Of a stretch of 64,000 nt of DNA, positions 45,511-58,134 are shown one piece after another. Position 1 is the first letter of the stretch. The number at the start of each line of letters is the position of its first letter. The stretch comes from Chlorokybus atmophyticus (Eukaryota > Streptophyta > Chlorokybophyceae > Chlorokybales > Chlorokybaceae): NCBI GenBank assembly GCA_009103225.1, contig RHPI01002823.1, forward strand, positions 198,989 through 262,988, in the 5' to 3' direction. The position numbers were made by a program, and so were the translations under genes. The notes below the pieces were generated by a model that did no database searches, was not told the DNA's origin, and saw only the letters and a program-made list of their open reading frames with translations.

Positions 45511-45832
45511 CAAGGGGCACCACAGAACGACTGTTTGCGAAGGGATGTAATCGTCAGGGCTGAAAACTCTGCCCCACCCTACAGACCGGCAACGAGCAGC
45601 TGTGCCGTGTTTGGCAGTTCGCTCTGCTTCTCGAGCATGCGCACGGAGCTGGACCCGCTGCTCCCTTGACTGTCTTTGGCGTTCACCTCGTTCTTCTTTA
45701 ACGCCCCTCCGATAAGTCCATTGGCGTTGTATGAAATATGCCCGGATGTGCTCTGCCAAGCAAAAGTTATAAGGATGTCCACATGTCCAAAAAGCTGCTT
45801 TGGTCTCATAAGGTGGCACCGTCCAAGACACT

Positions 45833-46115
45833 CTACGACTTATGCATTTCCATAGCTGAGACCGTAGGACTCATAGGCACTGTCCAGTGTCTACGACTTA
45901 TGCACTCCATTGCTGTGACCTAAAGACTCATAGGCACTGTCCAGTGTCTGCTTATGCACTCCATTGCTTTTAGATGCTCATAGGCACTGTTGTCAGCGTC
46001 TACGACATATGCGTTCCATTGCTGAGACCTAAGGACTCATAGGCACTGTCCAGTGTCTACGACTTATGCCATCCATTGCTGAGACCTAAGGACTCATAGG
46101 CACTATCCAGTGTTC
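45833..46115 (-). repeat. Tandem ~58-bp repeat array containing CACTGTCCAGTG
   Basis: Five units built on CTACGACTTATGCA, CCATTGCTGAGACC, and ACTCATAGG with CACTGTCCAGTGT. The repeat recurs in the opposite orientation at 54690-54905, 56405-56490 and 57865-58035. The near-palindrome CACTG-GA-CAGTG begins like CACTA-type transposon ends. Confidence 0.8.
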
Positions 46116-47151
46116 CAGCTTGACAAACAGTAACCGACCAACAGTGGCACCACCAACTAGTAGTAAAAACAGCTGGATATACATGAACACTAGCTGAATT
46201 CAGCTGAACAGCAAGCCATCAAGTAACGCGACAACTTGGCAAGTAGCGTGATATCAAGTGACTTACAACAGTGGCAACACTGACCAGCAGCAACAACAGC
46301 TTGAGGGCTAGCAAAGCTTGCTATATGCATGAATACGGGCTAGTTTCACATGAACAGTTACCGATCTACACACAAGGCATTCAGAGCAAACCTTCACAGA
46401 AAACAACTGACCTCTGGACATGCGGAGCTCTATGCCTTCCCCAAACACTAGAGGCTCCAGCTCCGGCTCTAACTCCTCACAGAATTTCTCCAGCTTGGCA
46501 ATGCTGGCCTGCGCTGCATGATCCTTGCTCCGCTTGTCGAAATTCACCTCCTTCCAACTAGGACCAGGGATTGCTCCCACTGTTTGAGCTTGTTGGTGAA
46601 CTTGTCCATGTTTCGCACATGGGTGGGGTGCACAGAGGAAAAGTTGTCCCTCAGGAACCTGTCCCTAGTTTTCTGGCCGTTGTTGCCACAGTTGAACACT
46701 TGGCTGGCAGAAGGCACTGCGGTCATCATTGTTACACTATGCACAAAGCACCTAAGCTTCCAGGTGACAAAAGGCTCACACAGCAGTCTATAGCACGAGA
46801 GTCTACAGCACGCGACTTATTGCAGCTGCGATAACCAGTGCCGAAGTCATACTGCGCACAACGCACAACACATGCGCACAACGCACGCGCGAGCGAACAA
46901 AACTTCCAAAGGAATCAACGGAACCTGACAACAAACACTTCCAAATGAATCAACTTTCAGTGCCTGTGACCTAGGGTTCGTCGGAGCGGCCTATGCGGTC
47001 GCCTGTCACGCCGCCGGCAGCCTGATGTTTGGTGTGCCTAAGGTAGTTCTGGCGGTGCTGGCAGAGGTGTGGTAGCGGAGTGCTGGCTTGTGTTGCACAA
47101 GAGTGTTATCCAGTGCAAGTTGTTGCAGAGATCAGCAAGCTGAGAAACACC

Positions 47152-50100
47152 ATGGATGATGACATCCCTACCGTGTCGGCGGCATCGTCGACTTCAGAGG
47201 AGACTCGGAGGCAGCCTTCACACCAGCGGACTTTCTATTGGCACTGTCCCTACTGCAGAACAAATGTGAAGGCGGGCCATTTAAAGTCCAACGGGCTTCC
47301 AAAAACCACACACACCAAGACTGCAAAGATTGCGCAGCACCTGCACATCAGACATTGCAGGTACATGCGCAGACGAACCAACCAGGGCGGCAGGGAGACA
47401 GCAGATGAGCTGAAGAGACGGATGGGGGATTTTCTATCCAAAGCAGTATGGGTGCGTGTGATGTTGTGAAAGTGCGTTTGTTCTTATAGACTTGTAGACT
47501 CATAGACGTTGTATGCATGCTAGTGAACTGATATCTGGGCAAAAGACTATGCAACAAAGTTGACTTACGTGAAGCATATGTTGGCGTGCAGGCTCTGAAT
47601 CATCCCAAACAAAGCAGAGTTTCCGTCGACAACGTGCGGAGAGTCACCGAGGAGTATCTGCGAAAGCATCACACTGGAGCCTTTGCATTTGTAAGTACAT
47701 GCAGCATGCAACTGTTAGCGAAAAAAATGCCATTACAACGCCTTGGTTGCTAACCTTGTCGCTTGTTACACAGAACAAGAAATTATGGGATGACGCTGAG
47801 CACGATTACAACAACATCCCCCTCTACGCGAAGGAGCAAACCACACCAAAGCGGACAAAGCGGCAGCGGCAGCAAGGTTCAGGTGTTGCCGCTGCAGGTT
47901 CAGCGGCAGAAGCGTCAACAGCGGAGGAAATCGAGTTCGACTTCGCTGCGACAGAGACGAGGGAGCCAGAGGAGCTTAAGGAACAACTTGAGGATGTGAT
48001 GCAGGAGGGGTCGGAGGAGTCAGTGCAGAAGGCTACGGAGGAGGTGTTGGAATTGGAGCAGTCTGAGGAGGAAGAGGTGGTGCCACCTGCAAAAAAAACG
48101 AGGCATGCCAGCTGGCGAGGCATGAAAATAGGAACGTCATCGGCAGCCGGCTCTCCCAAAACTCCCCAAACACCTGTGAGTATCCATGCGAATACTCATA
48201 GACTGCTCTGATCAGGACATGTGCGCGTTGTCTTATGTCATAGGCCGAGGCAGTCTGTGAGTGAATAAATGTATATGATATCCTTACCATTGTCTTACAC
48301 ACAGGGTGGCAGGGTGAACCAACCTGTAGCCGATGCCCCACAGGCTACTAAGCCAAGGCAACACCGATCAGCGCAGGCCCGTGAACTGGCTGTGACCAAT
48401 GCTGCAGCCGAGGTCAATCGATTCACCAAGACGGGGATGAACGCTGTGGAGTTGCCACCGCCATCAGAAGAACATCTGCGGGTGCGTCTTTGTTCGCATG
48501 GTATCATGCATGCTGATCACATGCCATGGGCGCCATGCTGCATGCACTCAGTTGCAGCCTATGACAATTCACACCAACTTACCGTCACTTGTTGTTTGCA
48601 GAGTGACAGAGAGCTTCCCAACCACAAGCGCATACATAGAGCGACCGGTGACCCATGGCAGCTGTGGACGAATGGTCCAATTCCTATAGGCGAACTCTTC
48701 CATTTTGCTGGCAAAGAGTTTATCATCAAGCCTTCCAATATCCCTAGCGCAGGGCTCGGCTTGTTCACCTGCCAGCCTATTAAGAAGGGTAACCGCATCA
48801 TGGTCTTTGACGGCAAGTGGTACTCCTACCGGGAGATGCAGAAGACATTCCCTCAAAAGGAGCACCTGCACAACCAGCAATACCACCTGCAGGTCATCAG
48901 GGACGTGCCACGCCGCCAGAGCCCTGTCATCGATGGCCACCCTCGATATGGGAACATAGCTGGCTTCCTCAACTCCAGCCGCGATACGCAGTACAAACCC
49001 AACTGCCACATCATGGACTCCGTTGATGAGGCTGCGGTGCAGGCAGCTGAGGTTAGGAGTCAGAGTGACATCGCCGCCGGGGAAGAGCTGCTCATGGAAT
49101 ACGATCCCTTCCCTCCACCTCCAGACGAGCAACCTATAGACCATGTGAGTATATGCAGCCTCTGGCTCGTGCCTATAGACATCACTTGCTCTGCCAGACA
49201 CTGTCTCCTGCTGTTATAGACTGCATCTGTGAGAGCTGTGCGGTCTATGACCTTGTCATTAAGCATTGCAAACAATATGCTGATCACCGTCTTACCTCAG
49301 GTCATGGAGTACTTTTTCGAGGCGGCCAGAGAAAAGTTTATCAAGGTGGCAACAGAGATGGCAGCTCGCCATGGCGTCGCGCTCGAAGACGGCGCGTACC
49401 TTGCCGCTTGCACTGCACCGCGTCAAGCTGGTGAATCTTTAGGCGCTTACACATGGAGGGTGCTGAAACGACCATAAGTCGCCCAAAATCAAAGACAGAA
49501 TGTAAGTGTTGAGAACGCTTCGTCAGTGCATGGTCGTACATGTCATTGTGCATTCATAGACTGCACTTGTGTCACCAGAACGACACAGTCAATCACACTG
49601 TCAGAGAGGCGTGTGTACGCCTTTTACAAGGGCTATTTGACTCATCTGAAAGCAAGTGCGCTGAGCTTACACGCGTGCTAGATAGACTATTCCTGCTGTT
49701 AAGACAGATAGACTCCAGAATAGAACAAGAGAAAGAACAGAGGGTATGTTTGTGTTATTAAACGTAAATGAGTTGTGTGTAATTCGTGTTCTAATTGGTG
49801 GTTATGATTCGCAGAAACTTACCAAGGAAGTGTTTCGTAAGGCAGAGACTACAATTCGCAAAGGCCTTCAAGAGATTGCCGCTCAGGGCGCCATGGTGAC
49901 ACGGGCTGCGAATCAGCACAGGCTGAAGGAGCAGGATTATTAGTCAAGAATTGAGAAGACCATTTTGTCCATGGTGCGCAATGGTCTGAATGAAAGCAGG
50001 CGACATTGGTTGACTGAGGAGCAGATAGCTGCCGTGCGCACCAATGTTCAAAACGCCCAAGATACGACTGCACAGTGGCAGGCTGAGCAAAAGCAATTGC

Positions 50101-53100
50101 AGCAACGCAACAAGGCGGAGTGGGAGACACGCCGGCTACGCATCAACGCCATTGCTAATCGGAGGAAACAGAAGCGAGAAGTTTGGCTGGAAGAGCAGAT
50201 GAAGACCATCCATTTTCAAGATCCAGGATGGGCTGAGAATTACAAGTCCTTGCGCGCATACCTCATCAACTAGTGGGAGTGCAACCATCCTTGGCCATCC
50301 ATTCCTGCTGCAGCTCCTGGTCCGACTCCTTCTAGTGCTGCTTCTGGTGCTGCGGCTACCTCTAGCAATCCTTCTCAAGCTGCTGTTGATGCTGCTCTTG
50401 CCTCTGCTGCTGCTGCACTTGCAGCATTGGGAGGGGTTTCGGGGCGACCTTCAGTTCCTCTAGTGTTTCCGGACAGGCCACCACAAGGAAGCGCAGAGAA
50501 GGATGCCATAGACCGTGGCCATCAAACTGCTGGAGGGACTCCAGGAGGTGCTGCTGAGGGTCAGCATGTCAGCGGTAATGAACCTGCTGGAGGTGATGAA
50601 CCTGCTGAAGGTCGTGATGAACCTGCTTGAGGTGATCATCATGGAGACGGCAGTGGTGATGAACCCAGCGATCATGAAAGCAGCGATGATGACAGCAACG
50701 GTGACGGTGACGACGATGCTCGTAAGAAGTTGGAAGACGGTATCGCTGCTGCACGTTCAGGAGTCGCCAATGCCAGCAACATAGCCAAGTTGGTTGAAGG
50801 CTTTGTCCAGAATCTCCAACAGCAAGTGCCCCAACTTCAGGTAACCCTTGGCCAAAGTCAGCATTAGTCAGTCTATGGCTACTTGTGCGTCACAGGCCGC
50901 ACTGTCCATTTCGGTCTATGACCCCGCTGTTTCGTGTTTGTGCTCTAACTTGGTGTTTCGATGCAGCAACACCTAAAAGAGGCGTCTACAAGCACCCAGG
51001 CCGTTGCATCCGCCAGCGCTGATGTCAAGCGCATCCATGCAGCGGAGTTATCAGCCGCTGTTAAAGCAGCAGCCAAGGCTAGGCAACAGCATGCAGAGTT
51101 GCTGCAAACGGAGAAGAAGGCCAGAGAGGAGGCCGGGGGGCGCATATAGAAGCTGGAGGTGGCTCTTGCAAAGCAGGAGAAGGAAAGAGAGGAGGCCGTG
51201 GGGCGCATACCACAGCTGCAGGCCGCTTTCGATGCAGCCAATGCTGAGCGACAAAGGCTGCAACAGCAGGATTAGGCCAGAGCGGAAGACAGCCAGCGCG
51301 TACAACAGCTACAACAAACTTTGCAAGAGTTGGGAGAAATCAATGCTCGGCGTTCAGAGATGGTGAGGGAAGAAGCTGAACGTCTGTGCGGTGAATGCCC
51401 TGCCTTGAAAGAGCACCTCACCCGCTGCAAGCGCATTGAAGATGACGTCAAGGCCGCCTTTAATAGGATCAGCGAGTTGGATGAAGAGTTGGTGCTGGCC
51501 TTGCAGCGTGAGGATGCAGCGCAAGAGTTGGTTGCCACCACTGCTGACAGGGACCGCCTACGACAGCAGTTGGCGACAGCCGAGGAGGCCAGGAAAAAGC
51601 AGCAGAACCTTCTTGACCAGCTTCAGCAGCAGCCCTCCGCGCAAGCACAAAAGCTCCAAGCAGAGGTTGACGCCCTTAATGCAAGACTTTATCGTCAGCA
51701 GTCACACTAATACTCCATTCGGAAGCAGCAGGAAGACACGCTTCAGCACCGATTGAGGTGGACCCATGCGGAGAGGCAACGCTTGGAAACAGAGAATGTG
51801 AGCCTACGGCAGGCGAGGAGCAGCTTCAAAGGATAACAGCAGCACGCTTGGAGGAGATCCAGAGCCTGCAGGAGCGCCTGCGCAAAGCCGAGGAGGCCTC
51901 GCAACAAGCGCGTGACGCTGCGCGCAAAGCCGAGGAGGCCTCTCAACTTCAAATCCAGCTTCAGCAAATGGCCTCCCTCCAGCGGCAGCCGCGTGAGGAG
52001 GCGGACCGCCTACAAAAGGGAAATGCAGAACTGAGTGAGCGCCTGCGCCAAGCTGAGGAGGTCAGGAAGAAGCAGCAGGAGAGCGGCGGCCAGCAGCAGC
52101 AGGAGGTGTCCACTCAGCAGAAGGCGCTTAAGGAGGCGGATCGTCTACGACAGGGCAATGCAAGCCTAACTGAGCGGCTGCGCCAAAGCGAGGAGGCCAG
52201 GATGAAGCTGGAGGAGAGCAGCGGCCAGCAGCAGCAGCAGGAGTCCTCCGCTCAGCAGGTGCGTGAAGAGGCGGACCGCTTACGAGAGGAGAACTTGCAA
52301 CTGAGTGAGCGCCTGCGCCAAGCCGAGGAGGCCAGGAAGAAGCTGCAGGCGAGCAGCCTACGGCAGGACAATGAGAGCCTGCGCGAGCGCCTGCGCATAG
52401 GCGAGAAGGCCAGGAGGAAGCTCCGTGCAGCAGTGCAGTCTCTCAATGAAAAACTCGGGAAGGCCTCTCAACAGGCGCAAGAGGCTGGGCGCAAGCTGCA
52501 AACAGAGGTTGAATCTTTGACTGCTGAGAAGAACCGCCTCGAAGCAAGAGTGGAGTCTCTCAACAAACAACTCCAGCGGCTGGCCTCTCAAACGCAAGAG
52601 ACTGGGGGCAAGCTGCAAGCCGAGGCAAGCAGGCAAGCAGATGCCCTGAATGCGGAGGTGAAACGCCTGCGTTAGGAAAATGCCAAACTCCAGAAGTCCA
52701 ATAAGAAGCTTATCAAAGACGGCAAGCGACCAGCCACCATGGACGACTCGGAAATCCTGAAGGCGCAGGCGGACCTGGCAGAATCGGATGAAAACGTTGC
52801 TCAAGCCATGCAGCGTGTCAGTCATACAGAGAAGCTGCTCGAAGATAACCAGCAGAGGCTCGAGGAAACGCTTCAGATGCTGCAGACTGTAATGCCAGGT
52901 GGTGGAGCTGCTGACATTCCTTCCACGTCCACACTACCGCCAGAAGCTGAACAGCAAGAGAAAATCATTGAACAGCAAAGGGAGAACAATCAACTTGATA
53001 GGCGGGTCACGAACTTAGAAGATGACCTGGAGCTCGTTGAAAAACAGCACATTCGCATGGAAGGCGTGCTGGTTGATGAGTGGATGCGGGTTGTGGTGGA

Positions 53101-53611
53101 GGACTTCCTGGCTGAAAGTCCCGGCGCGCGGGCACGTTCGTTGAGCGAAGGAGGAGCACAGACTACCCAGCGCATACAACAGTACTTGCAAGGTTGGCAA
53201 CAGCTGATGGCTCCAGAGCTTGCGGTATGCATACAAGCTCGCAATGCCTGGGCGCAGAGGAACAATCAAGCGACACGAGACTCTTGGGACAGTGATCATG
53301 CTGCATTGTGTGTTTTGATCCGAAACACAGCGCACCATTACCTCCGTGACATCAATCAACGGCGAGCGGAGAATGGGCTCCCTTTGTACGCCAACACTTT
53401 GGAGGCGTTTGGTGCTCTGCAGCCGGGCCTCACTCACTTTTTGCTTCTGCTTGATCAGAACATGGCGAACAGATCATATACACACCTCACTGCGGCACAA
53501 CGGGAAGTTATGCACCTGGGCCCACACTACACCAAAGCCATTTATCATAACCTGATCGGCTACTACTTGAGCAGACACTCACCACCACCACCGCCACCAC
53601 CACCACCCTAG
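47152..53611 (+). CDS. Zinc-finger / SET domain / coiled-coil protein with in-frame UAR codons at likely Gln sites
   Basis: Exons: 47152-47445, 47592-47690, 47774-48175, 48305-48481, 48602-49144, 49301-49501, 49579-49743, 49815-50840, 50967-53611, all joined in phase 0, about 1,850 codons. N-terminus: HCPYCRTNVKAGH with later LHIRHC, a zinc-finger-like module. Middle: acidic. SET domain (about residues 350-480): IPSAGLGLFTCQPIKKG, YGNIAGFLN, YKPNCHI and SDIAAGEELLMEYD, as in lysine methyltransferases. The rest is Gln/Glu/Arg-rich coiled coil, then a folded C-terminus and a Pro run. In-frame stops: TAA 49475, TAG 49941, TAG 50271, TGA 50628, TAG 51147, TAG 51273, TAA 51708, TAG 52673, plus a frameshift near 51815. 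The frame continues through TAA 49475 to a strong donor (AAT/GTAAGT). Conservatively, translation ends at 49477 as a SET protein of about 565 aa. Confidence 0.72.
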
Positions 53612-53933
53612 TATGGCCTATAGACTGAGTCAGTAGCACCCAGGTACCTACTTCAGGTTGCTTATAGTCCAGCTGCAGGCTGGGTTTATAGGCATCCATT
53701 CAGTTTACATAGCCTGCAGAACAGATGTGCATAAGTGTATACAGCAATATATTGCCATTACATGTTCATTGCTTGCCCTGCATGCTCGGCCATCACACAT
53801 GCAGTCGCATGCACACGCGCACAGTGCACCTAGTTGTCTGCAAGGCGCAGTTATCCGAACTGGTCTATGATGCAGACACACGCACATCACAAACACGTGA
53901 ATGCAAGTGCAAACACACTCACTTGCTGCCTGC

Positions 53934-56900
53934 TGTCCTGGCTTCCAATACATGCGATGTTGGTTGAATTTCATTCGCCGTCCATCACTTCTACTTCTCT
54001 CAGTCCAAGCGCAGCTGCTTCTGCTGCTCCCTTGCCTTGGCCAGTCGAGCTTTGTTTTGGCTGAGAAAGGGTCCTCCACCTGGTCGCTCGCAGATGTGTT
54101 AACCACCCACACGCCTAGCCTCCTCCCCCCTGCCTTATTCAGGTAGTCGACTACCATATGACCGTCGGACCGCACCTCTTTGACCACAACAACCCAAGGG
54201 GGTGGGTCAGCAGGATCTTCATCTGGGGGCTCATACGGAAGTCTGAAGTCGAAAATGGACTTGCTGTTGTGCCGCATCTCCAGGACATCGCCCTTTTCTG
54301 GCCACACCGGCAAGGGGATGTCGGCTGCAGTGACTCTCAACTCTGTGCTGTCATAGTCGTACGCCAATTGATGATTTGCTACATCACGGTTGAGCAACAC
54401 CCAGAGCTTGCGTTGCAACTGGTCTCCACCAATGAGCGTAAACTCATCTGCCAAACGCCCAATGCACTGTGCACCAGTGTCTCTGTCAATCAGGTCATTG
54501 CCCATGGCATCACGCATCTTGGTATAAGGCCGCACTTGCACATGGATAGTGGATTTCTGCCAATTGAACAGGTAGATCTCATCCACCCGGCATGGTGCGA
54601 CAGTTGGGTCCGCCATCTTCATGTTATCAACGCCTCTGCGTCTGCAAATACCAAAGGCTTTACTCACTCACTGTGAATCAAGAGATGACAGTAGACAGTG
54701 CCTATGAGACTCTAGTAGACACTGCCTATGAGACACCTGACAGTGCCTATGAGACTTTTGGGCATAGCAATAGAATGCGTAATTCGTAGACACTGGACAG
54801 TGCCTATGAGACTTTCGGTCAGAGCAATAGATTACATAATTCGTAGACACTGGACAGTGCCTATGAGACTTTAGGTCAGAGCAATAGATTGCAAAATGCG
54901 TAGAATATACCACACCTGTAGATGACCCCGTTACGCAGATATGCGCGGAACTTGCGTATGCCTCCGGGCAAGTTGCCAGTGATGTCCTCAACGCACTTGA
55001 TTTCCAAGGCCAAGGGTCCCTGAAGAGGGACAGGCTTCCTGGTGCTGCCAATAAGGATGCCCTTTTCTCTGATCAGTCGCGTATGCTCCAGGTCTGCGAA
55101 TTTCTCAGCGAGGGTCCAGAGCTCCATGGCGTGCTTTTGAGTGCGCACTTCGTAATGACAGTCACTACATGCTCCACTCAGAGGCTGGTAAACCTGCTGA
55201 GAGTGCGCCATTATATCATTAGCTCGGTGGCACAACAGCTTTCCAGTCCTCTGATCTTCTCGCATGACGTTGAGCGTCCTCAGAAACCATCTCCTTAGTG
55301 TACGCCGCATGTAGCTGATCTCAAACAGGTTCCCATTGGTGAAGGTGTTGACATAGTTTGACACAGTGCGCTCTTGCACAAAACACCAGTACACATCATG
55401 ACTCCCGTGCCAGATGATGTCCTTCAAAATGTGACCGGCACCGGCCACATGCTCGTTGGGCCTTTTGTTGGTGCCAAACAGGTCCTCCGAGTAGACCCTC
55501 CAATATTTCAAAAGAGCGTCAGCAAGTTCCAACAGCTCCGCAGTCCAGCCATGTAGGCGAGAGTTGTGGAAGACGATGCGGATGAGCAAGTGAAGCGCAA
55601 AGCTAACGTCTCTGGTTGCTTCGTCTACCAGATCGGACACAGCGTATGGCACAGCATATTGCACGAACATCTGCAAGTCCTGGGCCTTGAACCAAGCCAG
55701 GTGCTTGCTGATGCCTCTTGGGAAACGTTTGCTCTTCGAGTCCATGGGGCATAATATGCGCATCTGAGACAGCCTGCGCTCCACCTTGACAATGTCTTCG
55801 ACATGCTTTGAACTGTCTGCACGCAGCGTACTGTGCACGAAACTTTTGCAAAGCCCCTCCAGCAACAGGTGCATCGTGTCATAGACCAAGTCACGGCAAG
55901 GGTTAAACTCATACAGATGCCACAGCCACCAGAGTGGAGATTTCCCTGTGATGCCGCACTCCATTAATTTTTCTTTCCGGTTTGGGCCATCGAGTGAGTC
56001 CACCATGCACGCGTTGTCGAACGCATCCTTTGCTGCTCTCTCTGCTGGGGGATGGCGGCAGTAGTAGCGATTGTCACCATAAAAATGGTCTGTACGTGTC
56101 CTCGTAGTATCTTCACCTTGCTCAGCACGCCGGGGCACTTGGTGCTGAGTGGCTTTGAGGAGACAACGCCGGCAGGGGACGAGGCCTCCATTCTTAAACT
56201 GGCCTATCTCACATTGCGCTGGCTGGTCACCCGTCCATGCCCACAGCACTACCCGCAGCGTTATCTCTTGACCTGCAATGAAGTCAACATCAGTATCTCA
56301 CAACCAGTCTGATAGAGACTGTAATAGGCCGCACTGGGCAGTGCAGCCTATGACAGTCTCATAGACCGCAAGAAGGCAGATATGCTATAACCAAGTCGCA
56401 GCCACTGAACAGTGCCTATGAGACTTTAACATACACAAAAATGGACTGCATAAGTTGTAGACTCTGGACAGTGCCTATGAGACTTTGGGTGATATAGGTG
56501 ACAAAACATGTCATAACCCAGTCATTACCTGGTCGTCGATCAAGCACGCGGCTGTCGACATGATTGGAATCGAGGCCATAACGAACAGTGAAGCCGTTCA
56601 AGTAAGGATTCTCCAGGTCACGCACCAGTGGTTCCAGAAAGGGCTCCAGACTGTCCACACCGTTTGGGAGCTGATCAGTGGGAACAAAGAGCAAAGGCAT
56701 GACGGAAGACTCTTGTGAGGAAATGCGCTTCCCACCATTGAGCATAGAGGCACTGACAACGGTGCAGCTGTGCTTCACAGTGGTTGTTGAGCTGAGCTGA
56801 AGCCGTCGACGTGGATTAGCAGGGCTATGTTGCGAGGGTCGCCAAGAGCTTGCTGTACCATCTGATGGTTGGTTTTGTGGCACCTTGAGCATTCAAATGT

Positions 56901-58101
56901 CACGTGATCGCCTGCGTTGTGATGCTCCAAATCGACGTCCGGGATGTGGTGGCAGAATGCGCAGGACACAGGCAGCTTGATTTTGTGGCGAGGGTCCCAG
57001 AAGCTGCAGTGATGCTGCTTCTTCGCACCATGCCAGTACACAGTGTTTGCAGCAGGTACTTGTTCCACAGGGACGTGCAACCACTCATCTTTGTGGCGCC
57101 ATTCCTCCAGATAGTCGTGAGCGATTGAAGGGACAGCTAACTTGGCGCTGAGCCAGGCACCTATACGATTGTACAAGAAGTCGCAATATTCTTTGCGAAC
57201 CCTGCCGCATCCCCCTCCGCACGGTGTGTTGCGAAGGCGATCAATCATATTTTGCTTGGTCTCGCTCGTGTCCGAGTCTTCATCATCTTCATTGAGTGTG
57301 GGATAAGGTGCATCAAACAAGTACTTGCATGTGGGACAGACGGTCAGGCGCTGAGGAACAGGCATGCTGAGCGCGGCCAACACTTTATCCACGGCGGCAA
57401 TATCTGTCGGCAGCTCATCCGCGATAGGGCTGTGCGATATTGTGTCGCCTATGAGGCTGGCGATGTCATCTCGCAACTGCTCCTGTTCAAAAGGAATCTC
57501 CAAGGCCAGCTTGACCACAGAATTTATATGGCCAAAGATGAGCTTCATAATCTCGTTGACGAGAGCAACCTGGACACCAGAATCCAGGGCTGTCACAATC
57601 TTTAGGTAGATATCCAGCCACTTCTTTGTAGCAGACTTTGATGGTGGTTGGCTGGGCTCGAGAGGTTGACTTTGGGTAATAGGTGGTGCCCACCTGCTTG
57701 CGGCAATTGCCAGGTCAAGTGCACGGTGCGCCTTTGCAACTGCTTCGTCCACCATCTATGATGACAGATCTTGGTTAGCACGCCTGCGATCAACACCAAT
57801 CCACATCACCACGCTATCAAAAATCACAAGCAAGACACACGCGTGCATGGCTGTGTCATAGACCAGACTGGCACTGTCCAGTGCCTATGAGTCCTTAGGT
57901 CTCAGCAGAGGAATGCATAAGTCGTAGACACTGGACAGTGCCTATGAGACTTTAGGTCAGAGCAATGGAGTGCATGACTCGTAGACACTGGACAGTGCCT
58001 ATGAGACTTTCGGTCAGAGCAATAGATTGCATAACTCATAGACCGCACTGCTTACCATGCTGCGGCATCCACTGGAATTGCAGTTGCAGATAACTTGACG
58101 A

Positions 58102-58134
<33 letters not shown>

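Larger units (their letters stand above)
43696..46744 (-). pseudogene. Unknown multi-exon gene broken by a solo LTR
   Basis: Minus-strand exons include about 46744-46400 (GQKTRDRFLRDNFSSVHPTH and KLEKFCEELEPELEPL, with a frame change near 46575), about 45740-45511 (basic; DDYIPSQTVVLWCPL), continuing on the far side of the solo LTR as SDGPLSDDVLRATWLKF to 45029, about 44900-44635 (DVDMQSSSREDPCVPVAIAT, YSVQIINWLPVFCVEDD), 44550-43965 (Cys-rich CTCEP, then CVCENGECSF), and 43784-43696 (ETPEPKRFRFMGRWE, TGA). Splice sites 43965/43784 join in phase. The family is not recognised; one middle exon has the feel of a chromatin-associated beta-rich domain, a guess only. It is divergent from the SET gene 0.4 kb away. 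Confidence 0.5.

Noticed and set aside
45833-46115. CRISPR-like repeat-spacer array
   Set aside because: Repeats run directly into one another without unique spacers and the genome is eukaryotic.
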